Below are positions 1 to 9,172 of a stretch of 60,577 bases of DNA, piece after piece. The stretch is from Candidatus Avelusimicrobium caledoniensis. Its GTDB lineage: Bacteria; Elusimicrobiota; Elusimicrobia; Elusimicrobiales; Elusimicrobiaceae. Both the position numbers and the translations under genes were made by a program. Numbering within the stretch: position 1 is the first letter of the stretch; every line of letters begins with the position of its first letter. The notes below the pieces were generated by a model. That model made no database searches and had not been told where the DNA came from. It saw only the letters and a list, made by a program, of their open reading frames with translations. The stretch covers positions 1-60,577 of the forward strand of contig ONAM01000005.1 of NCBI GenBank assembly GCA_900315795.1, written 5' to 3'.

Positions 1-57
1 TTTTTCTCTCGCTCGTCATCCCGCAGAGTTTCTATGCGGGATATAGCGAGAGAAAAA
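1..57. repeat. Two-tier palindromic repeat, copy 1
   Basis: A 13-bp outer arm (TTTTTCTCTCGCT / AGCGAGAGAAAAA) encloses an 8-bp inner arm (ATCCCGCA / TGCGGGAT) with a 9-nt loop. The unpaired CGTC and AT between arms recur in other copies. The 57 bases are repeated exactly at 27706-27762, also just upstream of a pilin promoter. The element may extend left of the window. Confidence 0.85.
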
Positions 58-64
58 ATAAAAC

Positions 65-92
65 TTGACATCGTTTTTTTTTTTGCTACATT
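65..92 (+). promoter_or_regulatory. Poly-T spacer promoter of pilin 119-604
   Basis: TTGACA at 65-70 and TACATT at 87-92 are separated by 16 bp containing T11 (74-84). A strong Shine-Dalgarno AAGGAGG lies about 4 nt before the ATG. Slippage in the T run would change the spacing. Confidence 0.8.
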
Positions 93-118
93 TTATTTGA
101 TGATATAAAGGAGGTTGT

Positions 119-604
119 ATGAAAAACAAGCAAGCATTTACGTTGATTGAATTATTAGTAGTAGTTTTAATCATCGGCATTTTAGCGGCGGTGGCTGTTC
201 CGCAATATCAAAAAGCAGTTTGGAAAAGCCGCTATGCGACGATGAAAAATTTAACAAACAGTATTGCACAAGCTCAAGAAGTGTATTATTTGGCTAATGG
301 TGGTTATGCTCCCACATTTTCCGAACTGTCTATTGCGGTGGGAGATTCCGAAACAGACACCCAAAATTATGCTTGGGGGTATTGCACCATAGAAAGACAT
401 TTGGTCTATTGCCACAATAATGACATCAATATGGAATATCAAATATATTATGATCATGCTACGAATGCTTCTTATCAAGGCGTTCGCCAGTGTGTGGCGG
501 GCGGTGCACATAATTTATCTTCTGTGCAAAGCCGGATATGTATCAGTGAAACAGGACATACAGCAGAATATTCAACTGCAAATTGGACCGTTTGGAACTA
601 TTAA
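119..604 (+). CDS. Type IV pilin / pseudopilin-like prepilin
   Basis: A 161-residue class III prepilin. A 6-residue leader MKNKQA is followed by the cleavage site A|F and the hydrophobic helix [18 protein letters not shown], with the Glu5 of mature pilins. The globular part carries cysteine pairs (around residues 90-100 and 125-140) and ends in an aromatic tail, like the pilins at 27825 and 53350. The precursor would be cleaved by a prepilin peptidase and built into a type IV pilus or pseudopilus at the inner membrane. No assembly genes lie in the window. It is monocistronic, with its own poly-T promoter and a terminator at 621-648. Whether it is a major pilin, minor pilin or secretion pseudopilin cannot be told. 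Confidence 0.9.
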   Translation: MKNKQAFTLIELLVVVLIIGILAAVAVPQYQKAVWKSRYATMKNLTNSIAQAQEVYYLANGGYAPTFSELSIAVGDSETDTQNYAWGYCTIERHLVYCHNNDINMEYQIYYDHATNASYQGVRQCVAGGAHNLSSVQSRICISETGHTAEYSTANWTVWNY

Positions 605-620
605 AAATACCGACATATAA

Positions 621-648
621 AACCCCCGGTGTATTTACCGGGGGTTTT
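621..648 (+). terminator. Intrinsic terminator after pilin 119-604
   Basis: Stem AACCCCCGGT / ACCGGGGGTTTT with a short loop, followed by a T run. It lies between convergent genes and may act in both directions. Confidence 0.8.
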
Positions 649-663
649 CAAATTTACTTCTTT

Positions 664-3600
664 TTATTTTTCTACGTTAAAACTGCGGCTTGCGCTGTGT
701 GCGCCATATTCGGGCGCGTACATAGACTGTACTTGCGCCGGGAGCGCGTGCAGTTGCCCACTTACCGTCGGGCGTAACGTGTAGCGCAGTGTAACCGTGC
801 CGCGCGGGAGCCAATTGATAAAGAAGTGCGTGGCACTGTCTTTTACTTCGCGGTAGAAGCTGATGTTTTGATATGTCCAACCGCTAAGCAGTTCATCGCT
901 CTCAAACCCGGCGGGTTTGGGGTCGTCCAACATTACATATTCAAATGCGCTGTCCGTATCCAGCGTGAGGTGTACTTCTATTTCATCGCCTACACGTACG
1001 ATATCGGTGTTAGTTAGCGGACGCAGTTTCGTTTCGTTACCGTCCTTGACACGTAAGAAATACGCCCGACTGACGTTAATCACACCCTTGGGCGAAGTAT
1101 TTACATCATGCGCGCGGTACACCGCATTAAGCGACGCAAAGTCCGTTTGGGGGCTTTCTTTCGTAATTTCAGCCCGGTACGTTTCCGGCGTTACCTGCGC
1201 GCCCGTGCGGACAAATTGCAAATCTTCCGTCCAATCTAACGGCTCAAATTTTATCGCTTTTGTTTCGCCTGCCCAGTTGAGTTGATAATTAGACGGTTGC
1301 GATAAAGCCCCTTGCGCTTGCATTACGTTTAGCACGGTAAACACGGCTTGTGTAGCGGCTTTGGTATTAGTCCAATCATTGACCTGACGGTTGAACAACA
1401 GCCATTGGAGCATCGGCGCAATTTTGTCTGATTGCGGGCGCATTTCTAATAGCGTTCGCAACGTAACCGTTTGCGTGGAAAGCGTATCGTTGTACCAAAG
1501 CCAACTTTGCGCTTCCGGCGCAAAATACGCACCCGTCAACGGATCTTGTTTGAGGCGCGAAAGCACGAGGTCCAAATACGCATTGGCTTTGACGTCGTCG
1601 CCCAAACGGTGATAGACGGCCGCGGCATAAATTTGCCCAAGCGGCGTCATAAACGCTTTTTGCGTGTCGGCGTAATCTATCCAACGCTTGATGTAGGGTT
1701 TGGCGGTGCTCATTTCCGGCCACGTCTGCGGGAAAGCAGACAAGGTGTACGCCGCATATAACGCAAACGCAACCGTTCGCGCCGATCCGTTTTCATCTTG
1801 CTTGAGCTGTTTTTCAATTTGCGGCACGATATAGCGCAACGCTTTTTTGGCGGGTGCCTCTGCAATTTTGGCTTGATACGCTAATGCTTCGCCAAAGGAT
1901 TGCAACGCATAAAGCGTGAGGTAATTATCGTCGGGCCCTCCTGCAAACCACGTAAACGCACCGCTTGTGTTTTGCAACTTGGTAATGTTTTTAAGTTCTT
2001 TCTCCAGTTGCGCGGCTACTATTTTATCGTCAAACAAGTTAATAATATCGGTTTGTTTGGCCACGCGTCCTTGCGCTTGACGCAACCACGGCGTTTGCTC
2101 TAATAGTTGCAAACGTAACGGGTCGTTTTCGTTCCAAGATGCCGTGCGCCCGGTGCGTTTTGGCAACTTTTTAACGGCTTCTTTTAATTGCGGATACGTC
2201 GTATAAAATTGGTGTACTACCGTTAAAGGCACGTAACGGTTTAGCGAGGATACCAAGTCTTTATACGGCGACGAAAGCAAATTGGGCATAGAGTTAATAA
2301 CCGATAACGCCAAACTCGGGTTGAGTGTTAAGGCGGTTAGTTCCACGTCTGTGGCGGGAACGGTTTTTAATTCACTTAGCTCCAACGTGTTCAGCCCGTT
2401 TTTTAGGGCGGTGTGTACACTTGCCAGTAGCCGCATTTTGCCGGGCAACACGGGGAGTGTTTTTTGTTCGCCGTCACTTTGCGTTCCTGCGCGGACGATC
2501 GCCGTTATTTGGTACAAGTCCGGGCGGGAAGGAGCGGTAATTTCCCAGTTGACAAACTGGGTTGTGTTAGGCGGCAATACAACGGTTTTTTCCGCTTCGG
2601 TAATGCCAAAATCAGCCAGTACGTTTTGGTCGTTTTGCGTGACCGACAGCGTTACCCGGGCCGTCATTTTTTTAGCCGATTGGTTGGTTAGGGCCGCTTG
2701 AATAACACCGTGGTCTTGTTCGCGGTAAAAGCGCGGTAACTGCAAGCGTAACATTAAATCTTTGCGCGAGAGTACCGAGCCGTTAAACGCACCGAATAAC
2801 CCGTTTGGTGTGAGCGCAAAGCCAAACAAATTCCACGTAGTCAGCGTTTGCGGCAACGTAAATTGAAGAACCGCTTTGCCTCCGCTAAGCGCAAGTGAGG
2901 GGTTGAAATACGCCGTTTCCGAAAAATCGGTACGGATCATAGACGTATCGGGAGATGTCGTTTCCTTCGCTCCTTTAACCGCCTCGGCTGTGTCAAAAGC
3001 ACCGTCAAAAGTAGCTTTTTCTTCCATAGCCATATCTTGCATGGCCGCGTTACGCATGACAGCTGTATCGGCTTTAGCCATGGCCATCATGGGAGCCGCG
3101 CCGAAAGATAAACTTTTGCGCCCAAAGCCGCGGGTCATCATTTGTAAATTAAGCGTAGGTAGCGGCAATAAAGAGAATTTGTCCGAAGAGAATTTATGAT
3201 CAGACGGTTTGTAATACGCCGTAGTGGCCGGGCCTTGGCGACTGGCGGCAAGATCGGCTGTGTTTGTGTGTTGGGTGTAGAGTTGGTTAAACTCTAAAGA
3301 CGGTTTGTTGGGGGCATAGTAATCTAACGATTTATCGTAAACAGTTACATTGACTAGTCCGTTGACAGCTGAGTCGGTAGCATCTTTGACGCGCAACGTC
3401 CAATTTATTTTTTGACCGGGTAAAACGGTATCCGGCGTGTTGACGCGCACGTCTAATTGTTTGTTATCAAACGGTACTTGCACGGACGCAGTAGCATTGT
3501 GAAACACATAATCGCTTGCGCCAAACCAACGTAACGCCAAGCCGCCCCGGTGATTTTGCGTAACAGGCAACGTGAAAATTTCCGCGCCGCCTTGCAATAA

Positions 3601-6600
3601 AGTACGGTAAGTTAAGAATTGGTTTTCTTGGTAAATTTCCACGCGTTTGGTCCCTGCCAAATTGCCGGCACCTATCAGCATGCGCATCTTATCGCCGGGA
3701 TAATAGGTGGCGTGTTGGGGCAGCGCTACATCCGGTAATTTTAAGGATGATTTTTCTTCCGCTACCACAAAGACCATGCTTTGTTTGGCGGCTTTTTCGC
3801 TACTAAGTGTTAAGCGGTATACGCCTTCGGGCAAGGCGGGCAGTTGCACCGTTTGCGCGCCCGGTTTTTGAAAGGAAAGCGTTTGCGTTTGTACAATAGT
3901 GGTTTGGGCGAAGTCTTTATAAGATTCGTCCAGCGTGTTAGCGGTGCAATTATAACAACGGAGGTCGCCGGAGGTGGGTTGGCGGTCTTCCAAACGGGCG
4001 ATTTGCAGGTTAAGTTTGCCCGTAACACTTTTCCCTTCCACGTCGGTTAAATCAATTTCGGCAAGTTCCGCTGTTTTACTTGCATCGTAGAAACCTTGCG
4101 TAAATTGCACACGCAATAAATGCGGGTGCGCGCTTATTTTATACGTGCGCGACGAAGAAATCGTGCGTCCGCTTTCATCAAAGACGTTGGCCTCTAGTTC
4201 GTAACGGGCAAATTCTTCATCTTCATTTTGGCGGGTGGGGGTAAATTCAACGGTAAAGCGGCCGTTAGAGTCGGTAGAGGTTTGGCCTTGTGAAATAATT
4301 TTTTCTTCGTTATTAAAAGGCCGTACCCACCACCAGTAAAACGGCGGCAAATAATTTTTGCGCTTGAGCGTGTAGGTTACTTTGGCTTTTTCTAACGGCG
4401 TGCCCATATAGTACCGGGCTGTGCCGGAAAGTGCCGCTTTTTTGCCATATTCCAAGGGGTGTTTTGGTTCATCTAAAATAAGTTCGTAGTCGGGGCGTTT
4501 ATATTCTTCTACACGAAAAGCGTGATAGGCGTGATACGTTCTCCCGTCGGTATTTAAGGAAACATTGATGGAATAAGTACCCAGTAAATTATTTTCCGGC
4601 ACGGTAAATTCGGCTTGTGCCGTGCCCAGTGCATTAGCGCGCGGACTGGCCGAAAAGACCGATTTACCGTTCGGGTCGGTTATTTGAAATTTAACGGTTT
4701 TATCTCCCAATGTTTTTAGACCGCGCGGTAAGCGTTCTAATGCTTGTGCGGATAAAAGCACTTTTTGCCCGGGGCGGTAAATAGGCCGGTCGGTTTGGGC
4801 AAAGAGTTGGACGGGGGCGTTGTTGTAAAAATGGAAATACAACCGATTAGCCGCAAAAGCGGTGGACGGGCCTTGGGTGGCTAATACATCTAAGGAGTAC
4901 CCCGTATTTTGCACGTTTTCTTTGGGCGATACCGTCACCGAACGCACAACGTCAAATGTGCCGTCTTGCGAGGTGGTGGCATTCTCACGTGCGCCGTTCC
5001 AATCGGTAATTAGTTGTAAAGAAGTGGCGGATTGCGGCAGTCCGGTTTTTAAATCTACGGCGTAGATATGGAAAAGCGGCGCACGTAAAGTTTTGGCCGG
5101 AGCGGTGCGTTGGGCTACGTAGTCGGCCGGGTCCGCCTGCAAAGCGGCGGTGGCAAAGACAGCTAAATCGGTAGCGTTGACAACCCAACCGTAAACGGAA
5201 TCTTTCTTAACATCAAAATCCGGCTGCACGGATAATAATACGACGTAAAATCCTTCGTCTAATACCGGCAACGTCAACTCGCCTTGTTGCGCTTTGCCGA
5301 CTTCTTCGTAAGTAACCTGAACCGATTTTTCATACCGCGGGGTGCGGCTTAAAAAGGTGGGGATGTCTTGCGAATCTAAATGGGTAACTTGCCCCCATGA
5401 ATTGACGGTGCGGCGGTTGTAGTGGGCCCGGTATAATTGGGTCAGCTCTTCAAACGTAGTCGGATATACCCGTGCATATACGCGGTGTAAATTTTGGCCC
5501 GAAAAAGGTAATACCGGTTTTTGGCGGTTAAACGGTTTGTCGCTTTGGATGGAAAGTTCCACGCGGGTAATGCGTTCTGCCAGTTCGGCGCATTGTTGGG
5601 TGTAGTACGACGGGGTTAATTGCTGTTTGGCATATTCACAAATTTCCAGCGATTGCGGAAATTGTTTTTGGTCGTAGCGCAAACGGGCCAGTTCCAACGC
5701 TGCGTAACTTCGCCCGTAACTTATATTGGAAGTATGGGTGGCATAATTTTTAAGCCGGTTCCACCACGAGGTCTTAGGCGTTGTTTTGCCGGATAAAAGT
5801 TGTAATTGGTCCGCCGCAAATTGGCGGGCTTTTTCTTCGTTTTCCAACACAAAAGCCGTACTATTTAACGGTTGGAGCAATTGGTCCACCGCCCAAAACA
5901 GGCGGGCATTGTGGCGGTTGTTTCCTTCGGCGTTAGCGGCGGCGGCCAGTAATTGCGAAATCAGTAACGCGGTAGGTTTATGTTCGCCTTCTTTGAGCCG
6001 TGCGTGACCTCCTAAATAAGACGGGTGCGCCGGATCTAGCGGAGTCACAGCAAGCGTGCTGTTTTGTTGTAAATATTGGCGCCATTGGGAAACGGTAAAA
6101 TCAAATAAGGTAGGAATTTTTTGGGTATCGGTATTAGTGAGTTGCAAAATCAGATTTTCCTGCTCAATGGGGCTGACGAGCAGGGTATCCCGCAAGGCCC
6201 ATAGTTGGCGAAAATCGCGGTCTATTTGTGCCTGCCATTCTTTGCGGGTCCACTGGTTTTTATCGGAGGTATCGTCGGTTGACTCAATTTGGGTAGCGTT
6301 TAAAATCGGACGGTACACGCCGGAAACTTGTTGGGCCATGTGGATGCGGTAGAGCAAAAAACGGGCTTTCCAAAGCGGGTCTTGGGGTAGCGGATAGTCG
6401 TATAAAGAGACAGCGGCATTTAAAAATTCGCCTAAACTGTAACTGCACGCGGCGGCGCGTAACTGGGCGTGATAAAGGTCCGTTCCGGTAGCAGAAGGTA
6501 TAATTTTTTCGTATTGAGTTTTGGCGGTTGCGAAGTCACTTTCTTGGTAGGCCTTATCGGCGGCCGACAGCGTTTGGGCGTTTAGTCCAAACGGGAAAAA

Positions 6601-6633
6601 TAACAATAACGCAAAAGAAATGATTTTTTTCAT
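664..6633 (-). CDS. Alpha-2-macroglobulin family protein, thioester lost
   Basis: A secreted or envelope-anchored 1989-residue protein. A signal peptide (to about residue 19, ending LNA) is followed by a TPR-like N-terminal region. An MG2-type segment TDRPIYRPGQKV lies near residue 615, more MG-like beta domains follow, and the A2M core (TAYFNPSLALSGGKA, near 1240) and an alpha-toroid with WFAGGPDDNYLTLYAL come after. In thioester-bearing relatives a YGCLEQT motif precedes the toroid; here the aligned stretch near residue 1460 reads YKDLVSS, so no Cys-Gln thioester can form. A Met/Ala-rich low-complexity stretch near residues 1170-1210 may be the bait region. Family members are thought to trap proteases in the periplasm. 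The start has a good SD (GGAGAG). It is a single gene, convergent with the pilin at 119. Confidence 0.88.
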   Translation of the reverse strand: MKKIISFALLLFFPFGLNAQTLSAADKAYQESDFATAKTQYEKIIPSATGTDLYHAQLRAAACSYSLGEFLNAAVSLYDYPLPQDPLWKARFLLYRIHMAQQVSGVYRPILNATQIESTDDTSDKNQWTRKEWQAQIDRDFRQLWALRDTLLVSPIEQENLILQLTNTDTQKIPTLFDFTVSQWRQYLQQNSTLAVTPLDPAHPSYLGGHARLKEGEHKPTALLISQLLAAAANAEGNNRHNARLFWAVDQLLQPLNSTAFVLENEEKARQFAADQLQLLSGKTTPKTSWWNRLKNYATHTSNISYGRSYAALELARLRYDQKQFPQSLEICEYAKQQLTPSYYTQQCAELAERITRVELSIQSDKPFNRQKPVLPFSGQNLHRVYARVYPTTFEELTQLYRAHYNRRTVNSWGQVTHLDSQDIPTFLSRTPRYEKSVQVTYEEVGKAQQGELTLPVLDEGFYVVLLSVQPDFDVKKDSVYGWVVNATDLAVFATAALQADPADYVAQRTAPAKTLRAPLFHIYAVDLKTGLPQSATSLQLITDWNGARENATTSQDGTFDVVRSVTVSPKENVQNTGYSLDVLATQGPSTAFAANRLYFHFYNNAPVQLFAQTDRPIYRPGQKVLLSAQALERLPRGLKTLGDKTVKFQITDPNGKSVFSASPRANALGTAQAEFTVPENNLLGTYSINVSLNTDGRTYHAYHAFRVEEYKRPDYELILDEPKHPLEYGKKAALSGTARYYMGTPLEKAKVTYTLKRKNYLPPFYWWWVRPFNNEEKIISQGQTSTDSNGRFTVEFTPTRQNEDEEFARYELEANVFDESGRTISSSRTYKISAHPHLLRVQFTQGFYDASKTAELAEIDLTDVEGKSVTGKLNLQIARLEDRQPTSGDLRCYNCTANTLDESYKDFAQTTIVQTQTLSFQKPGAQTVQLPALPEGVYRLTLSSEKAAKQSMVFVVAEEKSSLKLPDVALPQHATYYPGDKMRMLIGAGNLAGTKRVEIYQENQFLTYRTLLQGGAEIFTLPVTQNHRGGLALRWFGASDYVFHNATASVQVPFDNKQLDVRVNTPDTVLPGQKINWTLRVKDATDSAVNGLVNVTVYDKSLDYYAPNKPSLEFNQLYTQHTNTADLAASRQGPATTAYYKPSDHKFSSDKFSLLPLPTLNLQMMTRGFGRKSLSFGAAPMMAMAKADTAVMRNAAMQDMAMEEKATFDGAFDTAEAVKGAKETTSPDTSMIRTDFSETAYFNPSLALSGGKAVLQFTLPQTLTTWNLFGFALTPNGLFGAFNGSVLSRKDLMLRLQLPRFYREQDHGVIQAALTNQSAKKMTARVTLSVTQNDQNVLADFGITEAEKTVVLPPNTTQFVNWEITAPSRPDLYQITAIVRAGTQSDGEQKTLPVLPGKMRLLASVHTALKNGLNTLELSELKTVPATDVELTALTLNPSLALSVINSMPNLLSSPYKDLVSSLNRYVPLTVVHQFYTTYPQLKEAVKKLPKRTGRTASWNENDPLRLQLLEQTPWLRQAQGRVAKQTDIINLFDDKIVAAQLEKELKNITKLQNTSGAFTWFAGGPDDNYLTLYALQSFGEALAYQAKIAEAPAKKALRYIVPQIEKQLKQDENGSARTVAFALYAAYTLSAFPQTWPEMSTAKPYIKRWIDYADTQKAFMTPLGQIYAAAVYHRLGDDVKANAYLDLVLSRLKQDPLTGAYFAPEAQSWLWYNDTLSTQTVTLRTLLEMRPQSDKIAPMLQWLLFNRQVNDWTNTKAATQAVFTVLNVMQAQGALSQPSNYQLNWAGETKAIKFEPLDWTEDLQFVRTGAQVTPETYRAEITKESPQTDFASLNAVYRAHDVNTSPKGVINVSRAYFLRVKDGNETKLRPLTNTDIVRVGDEIEVHLTLDTDSAFEYVMLDDPKPAGFESDELLSGWTYQNISFYREVKDSATHFFINWLPRGTVTLRYTLRPTVSGQLHALPAQVQSMYAPEYGAHSASRSFNVEK

Positions 6634-6721
6634 AACAACTCTCCTTATTCAAATTGTAGCAAAAAAGCCATCCCCGTTTGACGGAAGAAATAGGCAAAAA
6701 ACCGCCTACTGAAAATTTTAC

Positions 6722-6749
6722 TTGACATCGTTTTTTTTTTTGATAGTTT
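6722..6749 (+). promoter_or_regulatory. Poly-T spacer promoter of the glycosyltransferase gene
   Basis: TTGACA at 6722-6727, T11 at 6731-6741 and TAGTTT at 6744-6749 give a 16-bp spacer. The bases through the T run match the pilin promoters (CTTGACATCG-T11), but the downstream gene is not a pilin. Transcription should start near 6756, right at the first leader hairpin. Confidence 0.75.
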
Positions 6750-6755
6750 TTAATT

Positions 6756-6902
6756 AGGCCGACTTTGTGCGGCCGATACATTTGGCCTAATCGGATAAGA
6801 CCGCTCTCTCATGGGGTGTATCCGAATAGTCCCCGGTGGCAAGTAACTGGGATTAGCTGCTTGCCGCCGGGTTGTAAAAGAGTTTATTTGGGAGTATTTA
6901 TT
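6756..6902 (+). ncRNA. Structured 5' leader RNA of the glycosyltransferase gene
   Basis: About 146 nt lie between the predicted transcription start and the ATG, with three successive stems: GGCCG/CGGCC (6757-6761 with 6770-6774), an 11-bp stem with one mismatch (6787-6797 with 6819-6829) and a 12-bp stem with one G-U pair (6832-6843 with 6860-6871). No long T run follows the last stem, so it is not a plain terminator. I do not recognise a known riboswitch family. It could be a regulatory leader or a small RNA. Confidence 0.5.
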
Positions 6903-8228
6903 ATGTCCGATAATTATGTTGAACATCTTGTGGGGCGTTGGATTTTTAGAAAACAAATCCAACAAAATCGCTCGTGTAAAATTTTGGTCATTTTGCACTT
7001 GTATTATGAGCATGCTTGGCCAACTATCAAAAAATATTTACGAAATTTGAGCCCATATACGTATGACTTGATGGTTACATATATACCTGAACAGACAAAT
7101 GTGAAAGTGCTAGCTAACATTAAGAAATTTAAGTTGAACACCTGTTTTTTCCCTTGTGAAAATAAAGGATGGGATGTTGCCCCTTTTTGGGGAGTTCTTT
7201 CAACAATAGATTTATCCAAATACGATATTGTCTATAAGTTGCACACCAAAGGAACGAAACGTAAGTTTATTTTTATTTATAATCAAATCTTTAAAAAGAA
7301 GGATTGGTTTTATAATCTTTTTAACGGTATTTTAGGTGGTTTTTCCGTGCATACCGCTATCCAACACCTTTATACTAATCCGCAAGTGGGGATCGTGGCG
7401 GCAGAGAATTTAATTGTCTGTGACCCTAAACATAAACAAGCATTTACCAAAACGTATGCTAAACGATGGCACATTGATATAAATCCTCGGTATCATTTTG
7501 TGGCGGGGACTTGTTTTGCTATGAAAGCTTCGTTATTGCAACAAGTAAAAAAATGGCCGATTGTCGCGGACGATTTTGTGCCAACGGAAAGAGGACAGTT
7601 TTCCTCGGCGCATGCGCTAGAGCGGTTATTGTGTGCTTTTATTGAACCTTTGGGATATCAGTTCTTTGGACAAAAGACAGCGCACCCGCGTTATGGGTGC
7701 AAGCTAAAATATTGCCAAAAATATACTGCCTTGCGTTTGTTGGAAGATAAACGCGTTCACGTAGATTATGAATTTTTTTATAAAAACTTAGAAGGGCGAC
7801 TAATACTTTATGAAATTAAAAAGCTTTCTTTAGGAAAAATCAGGCGGGAGTGGAACGGAAAAATTTTAGAGTTGCAACATACTCACGCATATCAGTATTT
7901 AGAGGGGCATATGCAACAATACAATGATTATTGTATAGAGAACAAAAGATTATCTGGTTTTTCTATGTCCTCCCAACGGTTTGGGGCCTTAATTCTTTCT
8001 TTACAAACAGGTTATGACGAAACATATATGCCTGTTGTACGCGCGGAGGATTACGTGTTGTGTGACGGCCAACACAGATGTTGCTGGTTATTAAAAAAAT
8101 ACGGGCCGGACTATGTAATACCTGCCCTATGTATTACCAATGCTTCTAATCTGCGTTTGGAAAAAAAGATAAGACTTTTTATTAAAAAACAGTGGAAGAA
8201 ATATTTTAATATGTTTTGTAGCAACTAA
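6903..8228 (+). CDS. RgpF-like glycosyltransferase with C-terminal ParB-like domain
   Basis: A 441-residue protein. The N-terminal half resembles rhamnan-synthesis F (RgpF) proteins: an opening ILHLYYEHAWP, a CENKGWDVAPFWG motif near residue 80 and YDIVYKLHTKGTKRK near residue 110. The C-terminal part has DGQHRCCWLLKKYG near residues 388-401, followed by a hydrophobic strand, the signature of ParB/sulfiredoxin-fold domains. I infer a role in surface polysaccharide synthesis; the job of the tail is unknown. The ATG at 6903 was chosen over an in-frame start at 6765 because the latter would translate the structured leader, and GGGAG precedes 6903. The gene looks clearly more AT-rich than its neighbours, suggesting transfer. 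Its 3' end overlaps the convergent PAP2 gene by 4 bp. Confidence 0.72.
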   Translation: MSDNYVEHLVGRWIFRKQIQQNRSCKILVILHLYYEHAWPTIKKYLRNLSPYTYDLMVTYIPEQTNVKVLANIKKFKLNTCFFPCENKGWDVAPFWGVLSTIDLSKYDIVYKLHTKGTKRKFIFIYNQIFKKKDWFYNLFNGILGGFSVHTAIQHLYTNPQVGIVAAENLIVCDPKHKQAFTKTYAKRWHIDINPRYHFVAGTCFAMKASLLQQVKKWPIVADDFVPTERGQFSSAHALERLLCAFIEPLGYQFFGQKTAHPRYGCKLKYCQKYTALRLLEDKRVHVDYEFFYKNLEGRLILYEIKKLSLGKIRREWNGKILELQHTHAYQYLEGHMQQYNDYCIENKRLSGFSMSSQRFGALILSLQTGYDETYMPVVRAEDYVLCDGQHRCCWLLKKYGPDYVIPALCITNASNLRLEKKIRLFIKKQWKKYFNMFCSN

Positions 8229-9160
8229 TTTTTTTGGCGGGTGCACCACTTAATGACCAGGGGATAGAGGGCTACGATGTAAATAACAATGCAGCTTTGT
8301 GTGCAAAATCGGCCCCAATATTCGCCCAACCACACAATAAAGGGCGCACGCAGGTGGGTAATCATGAAACATAATGGTATCATTCCGATAAATGCCAAGA
8401 AAATACCTTTGATATTAAATCCGGTTTCTTTAAAGTTTATCCACCGTTTTTCAATGTAGCGCGCTACACAATAGGCGGCAAATTCTCCGATGTGGTGGTA
8501 ACCGTCGTTTATCATCTTGGTAGGATCTACTATCAGTTTTCCATCCACGTAGTCCATCGGATAAGGTTTAAAGGTAATGTAGAGCAGAGCCAACGCACAA
8601 AATACAAGGCCGCCCAACAAACATTTATTTTCATACTCGGGGTGGTGCATTACCCACGCGGTGGCTACCAAAGCCAATACACCCAAAATGAAACCCACGC
8701 CGACGTCTTGTGGCGTATGAACCCCCAAATAATTACGGGAAAAACCTGTGACTAAAACAGCCAGTACACATAGGACGGAAAGCCAACGGGTTGTTTTCTT
8801 ATTCCAAAAACAAACAGCCAATCCACCATAAATGGGGGTGGCACCCATCACATGCCCGCTGGGGAAAGAATATCCGGTGGCCGTCTTGGTAGCGTTATTG
8901 GCAGGGATAATGCGCGCATCGCGTATCCACGGGCGGTAAGCACACACGGATAACTTCACTACGGCATTAAGTGCTAGTGACAAGTAAGTAGCGCAGATTA
9001 TATATAGTCCGTTGCGTTTACTTAAACACCAGTACATAAACACGGGTAACAAAAGTAAATAGGTTATTGCAAAAAGAGAAACGCCTTCCAAAAACGGCGT
9101 CCATGCGTCGTGGATACCATTGCGGAAGTTTTGCAAAAATAATAAATAACTGATGTCCAC
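8225..9160 (-). CDS. PAP2-family membrane phosphatase
   Basis: A 311-residue polytopic membrane protein with the three phosphatase motifs: K69...R76-P77 (KLSVCAYRP), SFPSGH (residues 98-103) and SRNYLGVHTPQD (141-152, His148 and Asp152). The family dephosphorylates lipid phosphates such as undecaprenyl pyrophosphate or phosphatidic acid at the periplasmic face. About eight hydrophobic segments are visible, more than in minimal PAP2 proteins, because of a C-terminal membrane extension after residue 180. The start is GTG, 12 bp after the argS stop, so it is probably the last gene of the operon. With the WecA-like gene upstream, a lipid-carrier recycling role is plausible. Confidence 0.85.
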   Translation of the reverse strand: MDISYLLFLQNFRNGIHDAWTPFLEGVSLFAITYLLLLPVFMYWCLSKRNGLYIICATYLSLALNAVVKLSVCAYRPWIRDARIIPANNATKTATGYSFPSGHVMGATPIYGGLAVCFWNKKTTRWLSVLCVLAVLVTGFSRNYLGVHTPQDVGVGFILGVLALVATAWVMHHPEYENKCLLGGLVFCALALLYITFKPYPMDYVDGKLIVDPTKMINDGYHHIGEFAAYCVARYIEKRWINFKETGFNIKGIFLAFIGMIPLCFMITHLRAPFIVWLGEYWGRFCTQSCIVIYIVALYPLVIKWCTRQKN

Positions 9161-9172
9161 TTGTTTATCCCG

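Noticed and set aside
65..92. The T runs as intrinsic terminators
   Set aside because: No GC-rich stem directly precedes them, and they lie between good -35 and -10 boxes upstream of genes.
917..3199. Several long plus-strand frames opposite the macroglobulin gene
   Set aside because: They mirror the codon pattern of the 1989-residue gene on the other strand and lack SDs and recognisable domains.
6765..6902. In-frame N-terminal extension of the glycosyltransferase
   Set aside because: It would translate the three leader stems, has no SD, and adds no domain; GGGAG before 6903 supports the shorter start.
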